Shown here in pieces: positions 54,061 through 63,310 of a stretch of DNA of 64,000 nt. Source of the stretch: CBDDBX01 sp965225955 (GTDB taxonomy: Bacteria; Acidobacteriota; Aminicenantia; UBA2199); NCBI GenBank assembly GCA_965225955.1, contig CBDDBX010000001.1:124001-188000 (forward strand). Reading direction: 5' to 3'. Numbering within the stretch: position 1 is the first letter of the stretch; every line of letters begins with the position of its first letter. The notes under the pieces are model-generated. The model was not told where the DNA came from. It was given only the letters and a program-made list of their open reading frames with translations, and did not search any database. Made by a program: the position numbers and the translations under genes.

Positions 54061-55118
54061 TGTGGGATTACAGAGTCGCAGTACTTGCTGGTGATGGAAT
54101 CGGGCCGGAGGTTATGGATGAGGCCCTGAAAGTACTTAATAAACTGGAGAGTATTTATAAACTGAAAATAGATTATAAAGAAGCCCTTATTGGAGGAGCG
54201 GCAATTGAGAGAACCGGAACTCCTTTGCCTGAAGATACTAAACAGTTGTGCATGGAATCTGATGCCGTTTTGCTTGGTAGTGTCGGTGGGCCCCAGTGGG
54301 ATAGTCTGCCAAAAGAGAAGAGACCTGAAACGGGGGGACTGCTTGCTCTGAGAAGAGCAATGGGACTCTATTCAAATATCAGGCCTGTTACTGGTTATAA
54401 GGGACTTGAAGAGAGAACCCCACTTAAAGAGGAGTTATACAGGAAGCTTGATATGGTTACTGTCAGAGAACTATCATCGGGCATCTATTTTGGGGAACCC
54501 GGGTATGTTAATGATAAAGAAGCTCTCGACTCCATGGTATACAGAAGAGAGGAGATCAGCAGAGTTGCTGTTGAAGCTTTTAAGCTTGCTGAAAAAAGAA
54601 AAAAGAGGTTGCTCTCAGTTGATAAAGCCAATGTCTTAAACTGCTCCGGTCTCTGGAGGGAAGTGGTTTCTGATCTGGCAGGGAATTTTCCTGAGGTGGA
54701 ACTGAAACACATGTATGTGGATAACTGTGCTATGCAGATGATTCTGAATCCTGGTGATATAGATGTTTTACTGACTTCGAATATGTTTGGGGATATTCTT
54801 TCAGATGAATCTGCTGCTCTAACGGGATCTCTTGGGTTGCTGCCTTCTGCTTCTCTTGGAAAAGGAGTCGCTCTTTATGAACCAGCTGGAGGTTCTGCGC
54901 CGGAACTTGCAGGTAAGAACCTGGCAAACCCGGTAGCTCAGATTCTGTCTGCAGCTCTGATGTTCAGTTTCTCATTTAATGTGCCGGAAGCTTCAGAAAG
55001 AGTGTTCAGAGCCGTTGAAGGTGTAATATCCGATGGTATACTCACAAAAGAGCTGGCAGGTGCTGGAAGTTATGTGACCTGTAGTGAGATGGGGTATGCA
55101 ATCTGTAAAAGATTATAA
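54060..55118 (+). CDS. leuB: 3-isopropylmalate dehydrogenase
   Basis: NAD-dependent oxidative decarboxylase of leucine synthesis, 352 residues. Motifs: VAVLAGDGIGPEVMDEALKV, the substrate-binding region LLALRRAMGLYSNIRPV, Mg-binding DILSDESAALTGSLGLLPSA and NAD-binding YEPAGGSAPELAGKN. It starts at GTG 54060, coupled to leuD, and is the last gene of the operon. Confidence 0.95.
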   Translation: MWDYRVAVLAGDGIGPEVMDEALKVLNKLESIYKLKIDYKEALIGGAAIERTGTPLPEDTKQLCMESDAVLLGSVGGPQWDSLPKEKRPETGGLLALRRAMGLYSNIRPVTGYKGLEERTPLKEELYRKLDMVTVRELSSGIYFGEPGYVNDKEALDSMVYRREEISRVAVEAFKLAEKRKKRLLSVDKANVLNCSGLWREVVSDLAGNFPEVELKHMYVDNCAMQMILNPGDIDVLLTSNMFGDILSDESAALTGSLGLLPSASLGKGVALYEPAGGSAPELAGKNLANPVAQILSAALMFSFSFNVPEASERVFRAVEGVISDGILTKELAGAGSYVTCSEMGYAICKRL

Positions 55119-55129
55119 CTTTCAGGTAG

Positions 55130-55149
55130 GGGTGAAAAATTTTTCACCC
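55130..55149 (+). terminator. Palindrome after leuB
   Basis: GGGTGAAAAATTTTTCACCC is a perfect 20-bp palindrome 11 bases after the leuB stop and is followed by T- and A-rich sequence. It probably ends the leucine transcript, in either direction. Confidence 0.6.
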
Positions 55150-55266
55150 TTACTTTACCTTATTGTGAAAAAAAATAAATTTTTTTTAAAATATTTATAA
55201 AGCCTGAAATCCCTTTATATATAAGGATAAAAAAATATATCTGTTATCTTTTTTTTCATTATGGGC

Positions 55267-55299
55267 TTGACAAAAACTTGTTACGATATTATTTTATCG
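55267..55299 (+). promoter_or_regulatory. rex promoter with CGATA-N6-TATCG operator
   Basis: TTGACA (55,267-55,272), 17-base spacer, weak TATTTT -10 (55,290-55,295). The palindrome CGATATTATTTTATCG (55,284-55,299) covers the -10. The same palindrome pattern covers the hyd promoter -10, so it is a candidate Rex operator with autoregulation; this is inference. Confidence 0.6.
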
Positions 55300-55326
55300 G
55301 ATGACTGATTATTGTAGAGGTTGCTA

Positions 55327-55989
55327 ATGTCTGATGATGTATTGAGAAAAGTACCTATTCCTGTTTTGAGAAGAATGCCTCAGTATTACTACTATGTAAA
55401 GCAACTTCTTGCTGATGGTGAAACTCACGTTTCGGCTACAAAAGTTGCTGAGCACTTCTATTTTGATTCAATAACTGTAAGAAAAGACCTTGCTCTTACC
55501 GGGGCAAAAGGTAAACCCAAAAAAGGTTTTATAATTGCAGAGCTTATTGAGAAAATAGAAGATCTTCTGGGATGGGGAGAGCTTGATCAGGTTGTTCTTG
55601 TAGGATGTGGAGACCTGGGCTCTGCACTTCTTGGATATGAAGGTTTTGCAGATTACGGTCTGGAAGTTCTTGCAGCTTTTGATAACGATCCCGATAAGGT
55701 TGGTACAAAAATTCATGATAAAGCTGTACTTTCTGTAGATAAGGTAACAGATCTCTGTTACAGAATGCAGATTAAAATTGGTATTATTACTGTACCTGCA
55801 AGTGCAGCCCAGGATGTTGCTGATCGTCTTGTTTCCGGTGGTGTCAGAGGAATCTGGAATTTTACGCCAACAGCTCTTAAATTACCTAAAAATGTTGCTG
55901 TTCAGCAGCAGAGCATGGCTGGTTCTCTGGCGGTACTGGTTAAGAAGATAAAATCCAAAACAGATGAAGACGGGGATAGTCCCGAATAG
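55327..55989 (+). CDS. rex: Redox-sensing repressor Rex
   Basis: NADH/NAD+-sensing repressor of about 220 residues; ATG 55327 is preferred over TTG 55321 because AGAGG sits six bases before it. The winged helix is at residues 10-75 (PVLRRMPQYYYYVKQLL, VSATKVAEHF, SITVRKDLALTG). The NAD-binding Rossmann domain follows with VVLVGCGDLGSALLGYEGF, and IWNFTP lies near the C-terminus. Rex family members repress fermentation and hydrogenase genes until NADH rises, which suits the hyd operon 3 kb away. Confidence 0.93.
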   Translation: MSDDVLRKVPIPVLRRMPQYYYYVKQLLADGETHVSATKVAEHFYFDSITVRKDLALTGAKGKPKKGFIIAELIEKIEDLLGWGELDQVVLVGCGDLGSALLGYEGFADYGLEVLAAFDNDPDKVGTKIHDKAVLSVDKVTDLCYRMQIKIGIITVPASAAQDVADRLVSGGVRGIWNFTPTALKLPKNVAVQQQSMAGSLAVLVKKIKSKTDEDGDSPE

Positions 55990-56147
55990 AGAAAGAAAAC
56001 CAGCGTTGAAATAAACAGAGGATGGACACACAGGTTCATCCCTACAGTCATAAATTCTGTGGGTGCTTAATTACTCTCCCTTTTTTATTGTTCTGTGGGA
56101 AAAGGTATATATATTAAAAAACAGACAAGATAATAAGGAGTATCTGA

Positions 56148-56849
56148 ATGAAGATAAATATAAGGCGTGCTGATGAGAGAGGTGTTACTAATCGTGGATG
56201 GCTTAAGAGCTATCACAGCTTCTCTTTTTCGGATTATTACGACGAGCAGCATATGGGATATCATTCACTGAGAGTTATAAATGATGATGTTGTTAACCCG
56301 GGTATGGGATTTGGAACTCATCCTCATAAAGATATGGAGATAATCTCCTATATTGTTAGCGGTGTCATGGAGCTCCAGGATAGTATGGGAAACAGGTTTA
56401 TTATCAAAACCGGAGATATTCAGAAGATGAGTGCAGGTTCCGGCCTTACTCATAGCGAATTTAACTATAACAGAGATAAACCTCTCCATTTTCTGCAGAT
56501 ATGGATAGAGCCACAGAAAATGGGAATAGAGCCTGAATACAGACAGATTGAAATTAAGGATGAAGATAAGTTAAACAGATTTAAGCTTGTTGTTTCACCT
56601 GATGGTGCAGACAGTTCGATAAAGGTTTATCAGAAGGTAAGAATATATGCATCTTTACTTGAAAAGGGAGCAGAAACAGATTTTTCAACTGATCCTGAGT
56701 CAAAATACTGGGTTCAGATTGTAAAAGGGGAGCTACATACATGTGGTGAAACTCTTCATACCGGTGACGGCGCTTCAGTTGAAGGGGTAGCATCTCTGAA
56801 ATTCAGTGGAGCTGAAACAACAGAATTCCTGCTTTTTGAGATTTTGTAG
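56148..56849 (+). CDS. Pirin-family cupin protein
   Basis: A 233-residue bicupin of the YhaK/pirin type. Metal-ligand motifs in the first cupin are GFGTHPHKDMEIISYIVSG and SAGSGLTHSEFN. Some pirins are quercetin dioxygenases and others are regulators; the role here is not readable. AAGGAG precedes ATG 56148. It is apparently monocistronic. Confidence 0.88.
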   Translation: MKINIRRADERGVTNRGWLKSYHSFSFSDYYDEQHMGYHSLRVINDDVVNPGMGFGTHPHKDMEIISYIVSGVMELQDSMGNRFIIKTGDIQKMSAGSGLTHSEFNYNRDKPLHFLQIWIEPQKMGIEPEYRQIEIKDEDKLNRFKLVVSPDGADSSIKVYQKVRIYASLLEKGAETDFSTDPESKYWVQIVKGELHTCGETLHTGDGASVEGVASLKFSGAETTEFLLFEIL

Positions 56850-57071
56850 GAAGGTAAAGATATCAATCCGCAGATTTTATAACACGAAAATTAATACCGG
56901 CTAACAGGGACTGACACGGACTGACAGGAATGGTCTGGTTTAAATGGGAGACGCGTCAGCTTCATCAAAATAAAGTGAAGACTGGTTCTTTGTGTGACTT
57001 AATGACAGACAGTCTTCCTGAATTTCTGAATTTTAAGAATCTTCAGTACATTTTTTCATAAATGAACTATA

Positions 57072-58034
57072 ATGGTTCACATGAAGTTTTTAATCTTAAA
57101 ATTAATTGTTCTGCTGGTGTTATGTCAATGTATCTATTCTGAAGATAAGGTTGTTGCAATAACTATTGATGATGTGCCTAATGTGAAAGTTGTTGATAAG
57201 AGTGGTAATTCTGAATTACTGAAAGCTCTGGATAAACTGAATCTTCCTGTTACTATCTTTATTAATGAGGGAAACATATATAAAAAGGGTAATCCTTCTA
57301 TTAATTTTGCTATTCTCAACAATTGGATTAAGAGAGAATATGTGATACCAGGTAATCATACTTTCAGCCACCTGAGATGTTCTGCGACGGATTCTGAAAA
57401 ATTCAGAAAAGATGTAGTCAGAGGGGCAGCTGTAACTGATGAACTGTGCCGGATTTATAATAAGAAAAACCGATATTTCCGGTTCCCCTATAATGATCTT
57501 GGAAAAGACGAGGAGCATCAGAAAGATATTGAAGCGTTTCTGAACAGAAAAGGTTATATGGTGGCACCATTTACAATTGAGAGCTCTGACTGGATGTTCA
57601 GTTATCTGTATAACTACTATCTGAATAAAGGCAGAAAGGTGGATGCAGACAGAATTGCTACTGAGTATGTGAAAAAAACTCTGGAGTATTTCAGCTATTT
57701 TGAGAAAGTTTCAGAGAAGTTATATAAACGAAAAATCAGGCAGATCTATTTATGTCATGATAGCAGGCTTAACAGAGACTGTATGGAAAGGATCTGTAAT
57801 GAACTAAAAAAACGGGGCTATAAATTCGCATCTTTAGATAATGTGATGGAAGATCCTCTATACAAAAGTCCTGTTAAATACTGGAAAAAGTGGGGTGTAT
57901 CCTGGGTATATCGCTGGATAGAAGATAATAAAATCAGACGTGAATTTATGATAGGGGAGCCGGACATGTCTGAAGTTCTTAAAGAGTATAGAGAGGTACA
58001 GCAGCTCTCAAAAAAGAAGAGTGGTGGTTATTGA
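57072..58034 (+). CDS. Secreted polysaccharide deacetylase
   Basis: A 320-residue NodB-family protein with a signal peptide starting at Met4 (ATG 57081; KFLILKLIVLLVLCQCIYS). Active-site motifs include the Asp pair in AITIDDVPNV and the metal-binding HTFSH in IPGNHTFSHLRC. A later FRFPYND corresponds to motif 3. It likely removes acetyl groups from cell-wall or surface sugars. No strong ribosome site is visible. Confidence 0.82.
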   Translation: MVHMKFLILKLIVLLVLCQCIYSEDKVVAITIDDVPNVKVVDKSGNSELLKALDKLNLPVTIFINEGNIYKKGNPSINFAILNNWIKREYVIPGNHTFSHLRCSATDSEKFRKDVVRGAAVTDELCRIYNKKNRYFRFPYNDLGKDEEHQKDIEAFLNRKGYMVAPFTIESSDWMFSYLYNYYLNKGRKVDADRIATEYVKKTLEYFSYFEKVSEKLYKRKIRQIYLCHDSRLNRDCMERICNELKKRGYKFASLDNVMEDPLYKSPVKYWKKWGVSWVYRWIEDNKIRREFMIGEPDMSEVLKEYREVQQLSKKKSGGY

Positions 58035-58389
58035 GAAGGTATTGCACAGTTAAAAATCTGCACTTAATCCAGGTTGTGTAGTGTAGCATTTAGTGACTGA
58101 CACGGACATTCACGGACTGACAGAAGCTCAGGGTTATTTGCTTTGTACTTCTAAATCTGTGATTTACATCTTTCACCAATAAGTCGAATGTAGGGGCGCA
58201 ATATTTTGCGCCCGTATCAGATTACAATTCAGAAATAGAACGGGCACAAGATCTTGTGCTTCTACGTTTTTTTACTATATTTTCAGATTCACAGGAATTA
58301 ATAAACACTCAAAAGCCCCTTTGTAAGCCTTTCTATATGCTCTTTTTCTGATATTGCAGAAAAAAAATAAAAAAATATTTTTTTATCTA
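58035..58389. other. Intergenic region with palindromic repeats
   Basis: No gene found. It holds a tandem-like ACTGACACGGAC/CACGGACTGACAG motif (about 58,093-58,126), which also occurs near 56,908-56,927. It also has a stem GGGCGCAA-TATT-TTGCGCCC (58,194-58,213) and the perfect palindrome GCACAAGATCTTGTGC (58,244-58,259) followed by a T-run at 58,267-58,273. The last could terminate transcription; the paired structures resemble an intergenic palindromic element flanked by GTAG and CTAC. Confidence 0.55.
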
Positions 58390-58439
58390 TTGACATAATT
58401 CATATCCGATAATAGAATATCGATTCAAAGTTATCGATA
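58390..58439 (+). promoter_or_regulatory. hyd promoter with overlapping CGATA operators
   Basis: TTGACA (58,390-58,395), 17-base spacer, TAGAAT (58,413-58,418). CGATAATAGAATATCG (58,407-58,422) covers the -10, matching the rex promoter palindrome. A second inverted repeat, TATCGAT-N8-ATCGATA (58,418-58,439), overlaps it downstream. Repressor binding here would block initiation; Rex is the natural candidate. Confidence 0.65.
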
Positions 58440-58549
58440 AAACAATATTGATACTTTGTGATCTTTATTAAGCAATTATGATGAAACTCTGACACTGAGT
58501 TACCGGGAGCCTGAAGTTCCCGGTCTCAGGTTCGCATTTAGGAGGTTAA

Positions 58550-59065
58550 ATGTCTGAAGCAAAAGAGAAGGCACAGGGCCTGATGAGGAAGTTTGAAAAA
58601 GTATGTGAAATCCTTGACAGTCACGGAAGAAGTGAAGCTAAACTGATTCCTATTCTTCAGGCTGTGCAGGAAGAGTACCGCTATCTGCCGGAAGAAGTAA
58701 TGGCTTTTATCGCTACTTCTCTGGGAATCAGCCCCGCCAGAGTGTATGGTGTTGCTACATTCTTCTCCCACTTTGCTCTTGAAGCAAAAGGTAAATATGT
58801 AGTTAAAATCTGTAACGGAACAGCATGTCACGTTAAGGGCTCAATGGATATTTACAATGCAATGGCTAAAGAACTAGGTCTTGAAGATGGAAAGCAGACT
58901 ACACCGGATCTTCTTTTCACTGTTGAAACAGTATCCTGTCTGGGAGCCTGTGGTCTGGCGCCTGTACTGGTTGTAAACGAAGATGTTTATGGTCAGGTAA
59001 CACCGGAAAGTTCAGTAGAGCTGCTAAAAGAAATTATCAAAAAGGAAGAAGAAGGAGAAGGATAA
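58550..59065 (+). CDS. hydC: HydC/NuoE-like 2Fe-2S subunit
   Basis: A 171-residue thioredoxin-fold 2Fe-2S subunit of a trimeric hydrogenase. Cluster ligands are in CNGTACHVKG and CLGACGLAPV; the N-terminal helical part (LIPILQAVQEEYRYLPEEVM, GVATFFSHF) is typical of NuoE. It shuttles electrons between the NADH module and the rest of the complex. AGGAGG precedes ATG 58550, and the stop overlaps the next start (TAATG). Confidence 0.9.
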   Translation: MSEAKEKAQGLMRKFEKVCEILDSHGRSEAKLIPILQAVQEEYRYLPEEVMAFIATSLGISPARVYGVATFFSHFALEAKGKYVVKICNGTACHVKGSMDIYNAMAKELGLEDGKQTTPDLLFTVETVSCLGACGLAPVLVVNEDVYGQVTPESSVELLKEIIKKEEEGEG

Positions 59066-60948
59066 TGGCTGGACTCAATCTCAGCAAAATAGCCGAAGAG
59101 TACCGCAATTCAAGGGAAAAGCTGGATAGAAGAATTGTTCTCTGTGCAGGTACCGGTTGTATGGCAAATGGTGCTATGAAAATACATGATGCTCTTGTTG
59201 AGTATCTGAAGAAAGAAGATATTCCCGTTTCTGTAGTTCTCAAAAAAGAGAGTGAAGGGGTTCTGGTTTCAGGTAGTGGTTGTCAGGGTTTCTGCCAGAT
59301 GGGCCCTCTGCTTAACATCGAACCTGATAATATTCTCTACGTAAAAGTCAAAGAAGAGAATGTTGAGGAAATCGTAGAAAAAACTATAAAAAAAGGTGAA
59401 GTTATTGACTCACTTCTCTACACTGAACCTGTAAGTGGTGAAAAGTGTCAGGGACAGCTGGACATTCCTTTCTACAAGAGACAGAAAAGAGTTTCTCTTA
59501 ATCTCTGCGGAATGATTGATGCTGAAGATCTCAGTGAATATATCTACAACGATGGATATAAAGCTGCAGATAAAGTATTTAACGAACTTGATGCAAAAAC
59601 AGTATGTGACGAAATCACAGCTTCTGGACTGAGAGGTCGTGGTGGCGGTGGTTTCCCTACAGGAAGAAAGTGGGAGTTCACAAGAGTAGAAGATAATGAA
59701 AAGAAATATGTAATCTGTAACGGTGACGAAGGTGACCCGGGTGCATTTATGGACAGAAGTATCATGGAAGGTAACCCACATGCAGTTATCGAAGGCATGA
59801 TGATCTGTGCTAAAGGCATAGGTGCTGATGAAGGTTATGTATATGTAAGAACTGAGTACCCTCTGGCAGTAGAGAGAATGAAAATAGCCGTTGAAAAAGC
59901 GGAAGAACTTGGAATTCTCGGTGACAACGTAATGGGGTCAGGCAGAAAGTTCAAACTTCACGTTATGGAAGGGGCCGGAGCTTTTGTCTGCGGTGAAGAA
60001 ACAGCTCTGATGGCTTCAATTGAAGGTCGCAGAGGTATGCCAAACCCAAAACCTCCATTTCCTGCTCAGAAAGGTCTCTGGGGCAAACCAACAGTAATCA
60101 ACAATGTTGAAACTCTTGCTACAGTTCCACTGATCATCAACATGGGAGCAGCTAAGTTCCGTGAAAACGGTACTGAAAGCTCACCAGGTACAAAAACTTT
60201 TGCACTAACCGGTCATGTTGCAAATACAGGTCTTATTGAGGTTCCTTTTGGAACAACTCTGAGAGAGATCGTATTCAACATCGGTGGTGGTGTAACAACC
60301 AAAAGCGGCAAAATCGATAACAGCCAGTTCAAAGCTGTACAGATTGGTGGCCCTTCAGGTGGTTGTCTGACAGAAGATCATCTCGACCTTCCAATGGATT
60401 TTGATTCACTAACTTCTATTGGAGCGATGGTTGGATCTGGTGGTCTTGTTGTTATGAACAAAGATACCTGCGTTGTTCAGATTGCAAGATTTTTCATGGA
60501 ATTTACTCAGCATGAGTCCTGCGGTAAGTGTGTGCCCTGCAGAGAGGGAACCAAACAGATGCTTGCTCTTCTTGATGACATTATTGAAGGAAGAGGGTCA
60601 GTTGAAACTCTTGATCGTCTTGAAGAACTGGGACGTGCAGTTGCCAAATCATCACTATGTGGGCTTGGTAAAACAGCTCCCGGACCTGTTCTGTCAACAA
60701 TGAAGCTTTTCCGTGAAGAGTATGAGTCCCATGTATCAATGGGTCGCTGCCCTGCAAAACAGTGTAAAGCTCTTGCTATTCCTGAAATTACAGACAAGTG
60801 CAAAGGTTGTACTCTTTGCGCAAGAAAATGCCCTGTAAATGCAATAACAGGTGCCCCCAAACAGCTTCATGTAATTGATGCAGATGCCTGTATTAAATGT
60901 GGAGCATGTGCTGAAGCCTGCAGATTTGATGCAGTTGAAGGAGTATAA
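59065..60948 (+). CDS. hydB: HydB/NuoF-like NADH-oxidising subunit
   Basis: A 627-residue flavoprotein. Residues 1-110 are a thioredoxin-like 2Fe-2S domain (CAGTGCMANGAMK, SGSGCQGFCQMGP). The NuoF core has FMN/NADH motifs GLRGRGGGGFPTGRKWEF and CNGDEGDPGAFMDRS and a 4Fe-4S site ESCGKCVPCREG. The C-terminus adds two 4Fe-4S ferredoxin motifs (CKGCTLCARKCP, CIKCGACAEAC). In HydABC complexes this subunit exchanges electrons with NAD and is central to electron bifurcation or confurcation with ferredoxin. Confidence 0.93.
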   Translation: MAGLNLSKIAEEYRNSREKLDRRIVLCAGTGCMANGAMKIHDALVEYLKKEDIPVSVVLKKESEGVLVSGSGCQGFCQMGPLLNIEPDNILYVKVKEENVEEIVEKTIKKGEVIDSLLYTEPVSGEKCQGQLDIPFYKRQKRVSLNLCGMIDAEDLSEYIYNDGYKAADKVFNELDAKTVCDEITASGLRGRGGGGFPTGRKWEFTRVEDNEKKYVICNGDEGDPGAFMDRSIMEGNPHAVIEGMMICAKGIGADEGYVYVRTEYPLAVERMKIAVEKAEELGILGDNVMGSGRKFKLHVMEGAGAFVCGEETALMASIEGRRGMPNPKPPFPAQKGLWGKPTVINNVETLATVPLIINMGAAKFRENGTESSPGTKTFALTGHVANTGLIEVPFGTTLREIVFNIGGGVTTKSGKIDNSQFKAVQIGGPSGGCLTEDHLDLPMDFDSLTSIGAMVGSGGLVVMNKDTCVVQIARFFMEFTQHESCGKCVPCREGTKQMLALLDDIIEGRGSVETLDRLEELGRAVAKSSLCGLGKTAPGPVLSTMKLFREEYESHVSMGRCPAKQCKALAIPEITDKCKGCTLCARKCPVNAITGAPKQLHVIDADACIKCGACAEACRFDAVEGV

Positions 60949-60950
60949 TC

Positions 60951-62960
60951 ATGAAAGAAACAATAATCATAGATAATATTTCTGTTCCAATAGAGGGAGA
61001 GAAGAATGTTTTAGCTCTGGCCAGAAAAGCCGGAATTGAGATTCCTACTTTCTGTTATCACTCAGAACTGAGTGTTTATGGAGCCTGCAGACTATGTCTG
61101 GTGGATATTGAAGGAACCGGAATTGTTACATCCTGTTCAACTATTCCAAGAGATGGAATGGTTGTGAGAACAAATACCAAAGAGATCAGGGATATCAGAA
61201 AGATCAATCTGGAACTTATTCTGGCTAATCATGAAAGAGAGTGTACTTCATGTCTTAAGAATGGAGCCTGCTCACTTCAGACAATTTCCAGAAAACTTGG
61301 AATCGATCAGATCAGATATAAATCAACAGACAAGGTAGAGAAACTGGATGTATCATCAGATTCACTTCTGAGAGATCCTAATAAATGTATCCTCTGCGGT
61401 GACTGTGTAAGATTCTGTGATGAGATCCAGAGTGTAGGTGCTATTGACTTTGCATTCAGAGGATCACAGGCTCAGGTTCTTCCATCATTTGGTAAAGATC
61501 TGGCTGATACAGAGTGTGTTAACTGTGGGCAGTGTGCGAGAGTATGTCCTACAGGAGCTCTGGTTCCAAAATCTGAAATTGATAAAGTCTGGACAGAAAT
61601 AGATAATAGAGAAAAAGTTGTAGTTGCACAGATTGCCCCTGCAATCAGAGTTGCAATGGGTGAATATTTTGGAATGGAAACCGGTAAAATCACAACTGGT
61701 AAAGTTGTGGCAGCTCTTAAAGCCATCGGTTTTGATAAAGTATATGATACTTCCTTTACTGCAGACCTTACAGTAATTGAAGAGGCGAGCGAGTTCATCA
61801 GCAGGGCAGAGAAGGGTGAACACTTACCTCAGTTTACCTCCTGCTGCCCTGCATGGGTAAGATTTGCTGAGCTCTACTATCCTGAGCTTCTGCCAAATGT
61901 ATCATCATGTCGTTCTCCTCAGCAGATGTTTGGTTCTCTGGCAAAAGAGATGCTCCCTGCGAAACTGGATGTTCCTAAAAAGGAGCTGACAGTTGTGTCA
62001 ATTATGCCTTGTACTGCAAAGAAGTATGAAGCAAGAAGACCTGAATTTGCTACTGAAGGCGATAGAGATGTGGATTTTGTTCTTACAACTCAGGAACTTG
62101 GCAGAATGATTGAAGAGGCAGGTATAGATTTTGACAGACTCAAAGATGAATCTTTTGATATACCAATGGGCTTCAACACAGGAGCTGGTGTAATCTTTGG
62201 TACATCCGGTGGTGTTACTGAAGCTGTTCTGAGATATGCTGTTGAGAAGGTTAACAATATTGTTCTCGAAGAAGTGGATTTCGAAGAAGCCAGAGGCACA
62301 GAAGGAATCAGGGAAGTTGAAGTAGAGCTTGGTGGCAATAAGGTAAAAATCGCAATCGTTTTTGGACTTGCCAATGCAAGAAAGGTTTGCGAAGATGCTA
62401 AAAATGGTAATAGTCCCTATGCTCTCATAGAAGTTATGGCATGCCCTGGTGGTTGCATCAATGGTGCAGGTCAGCCAGTGTCATACGATCCTGACATTAT
62501 TAAGAAGAGAGGACAGAGCCTCTATCAGGTAGATAAATCATTGCAGCTTCATAAAGCTCAGGATAACCCATATATTGAGCAGGCTTATAAAGAAGTACTT
62601 GGTGAGATTGGCGGAGAGTGCGCTCACAATCTGCTTCACACTCACTACAGAAACAGTCGCAGAATCAGCGAAGAAGGTATGGAAATTATCGCCAGGAGTG
62701 GTGATAAGAGTATCGAAGTTGGTGTGTGCGTAGGTACAAACTGCTTCATGAAAGGCTCACAGGATATCCTGAAAACTGTAATGGCGAATGTTGAAGAGAG
62801 AGGCCTTGAAGAGCATGTTCATGTTAAAGCTGCTTTCTGCTTCGAAGGCTGCTCAGGAGCTCCTGTTGTCAGAGTAGGAGAAGAGCTTCTGAGTAAATGC
62901 TCTGCTGAAGCTGTTCTTGCCCGTATGGATGAAGAACTGGCCAAACAGGGTATCAAATAA
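60951..62960 (+). CDS. hydA: [FeFe]-hydrogenase catalytic subunit HydA
   Basis: A 669-residue catalytic subunit. N-terminal 2Fe-2S (CYHSELSVYGACRLC), His/Cys cluster (HERECTSCLKNGAC) and two 4Fe-4S sites (CILCGDCVRFC, CVNCGQCARVCP) feed the H-cluster, whose motifs are FTSCCPAW (about residue 296), MPCTAKKYE (about 352) and EVMACPGGCINGAGQP (about 494; Ala where GGGQP is usual). A C-terminal thioredoxin-like 2Fe-2S domain (CVGTNCFMKGS, CFEGCSGAP) is added. It reduces protons or oxidises hydrogen, coupled to NADH and ferredoxin. Maturases HydEFG are not in the window. Confidence 0.95.
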   Translation: MKETIIIDNISVPIEGEKNVLALARKAGIEIPTFCYHSELSVYGACRLCLVDIEGTGIVTSCSTIPRDGMVVRTNTKEIRDIRKINLELILANHERECTSCLKNGACSLQTISRKLGIDQIRYKSTDKVEKLDVSSDSLLRDPNKCILCGDCVRFCDEIQSVGAIDFAFRGSQAQVLPSFGKDLADTECVNCGQCARVCPTGALVPKSEIDKVWTEIDNREKVVVAQIAPAIRVAMGEYFGMETGKITTGKVVAALKAIGFDKVYDTSFTADLTVIEEASEFISRAEKGEHLPQFTSCCPAWVRFAELYYPELLPNVSSCRSPQQMFGSLAKEMLPAKLDVPKKELTVVSIMPCTAKKYEARRPEFATEGDRDVDFVLTTQELGRMIEEAGIDFDRLKDESFDIPMGFNTGAGVIFGTSGGVTEAVLRYAVEKVNNIVLEEVDFEEARGTEGIREVEVELGGNKVKIAIVFGLANARKVCEDAKNGNSPYALIEVMACPGGCINGAGQPVSYDPDIIKKRGQSLYQVDKSLQLHKAQDNPYIEQAYKEVLGEIGGECAHNLLHTHYRNSRRISEEGMEIIARSGDKSIEVGVCVGTNCFMKGSQDILKTVMANVEERGLEEHVHVKAAFCFEGCSGAPVVRVGEELLSKCSAEAVLARMDEELAKQGIK

Positions 62961-62992
62961 ATTAAGATAAGCGTTACAACACAATATTCCTG

Positions 62993-63020
62993 CAGAGGCC
63001 CGGCTCAGTCCGGGCCTCTG
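62993..63020 (+). terminator. Strong hairpin after hydA
   Basis: CAGAGGCCCGG and CCGGGCCTCTG form a perfect 11-bp stem with a 6-base loop 33 bases after the hydA stop. There is no T-run, so it may be a partial terminator or an mRNA-stability element separating hydCBA from the next genes. Confidence 0.6.
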
Positions 63021-63043
63021 TCTCCTGATTACCGGAGGTAGAA

Positions 63044-63310
63044 GTGATCAGAATCAATGAAAAACTTTCTGTGTCAGTCTGTATGGGGAGTTCCTGTTTT
63101 CTCAGAGGAAATAATAAAGCACTCATAGCTCTCCAGGAATATGTAATTAATGAAGGACTTGGGGGAAGAGTTGAATTAAAAGGTAATCTCTGTGAAGAGG
63201 AGTGCACCTGCGGTCCCAATATGAGAATTGGTGAAGAGAAGTATCAGAATATAGATCCCGAATCTGTAGTGGATATTCTCAGAGAGTATCTGGAGAAGAG
63301 GGGACTATGA
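63044..63310 (+). CDS. Small thioredoxin-like 2Fe-2S protein
   Basis: Eighty-eight residues from GTG 63044 (GGAGG five bases before). Four ligand-type cysteines: CMGSSCFLRG and then CEEECTCGP, matching the 2Fe-2S domains at the end of HydA and in NuoE. It probably carries electrons for the hydrogenase-like protein encoded next, with which its stop overlaps as ATGA. Confidence 0.82.
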   Translation: MIRINEKLSVSVCMGSSCFLRGNNKALIALQEYVINEGLGGRVELKGNLCEEECTCGPNMRIGEEKYQNIDPESVVDILREYLEKRGL

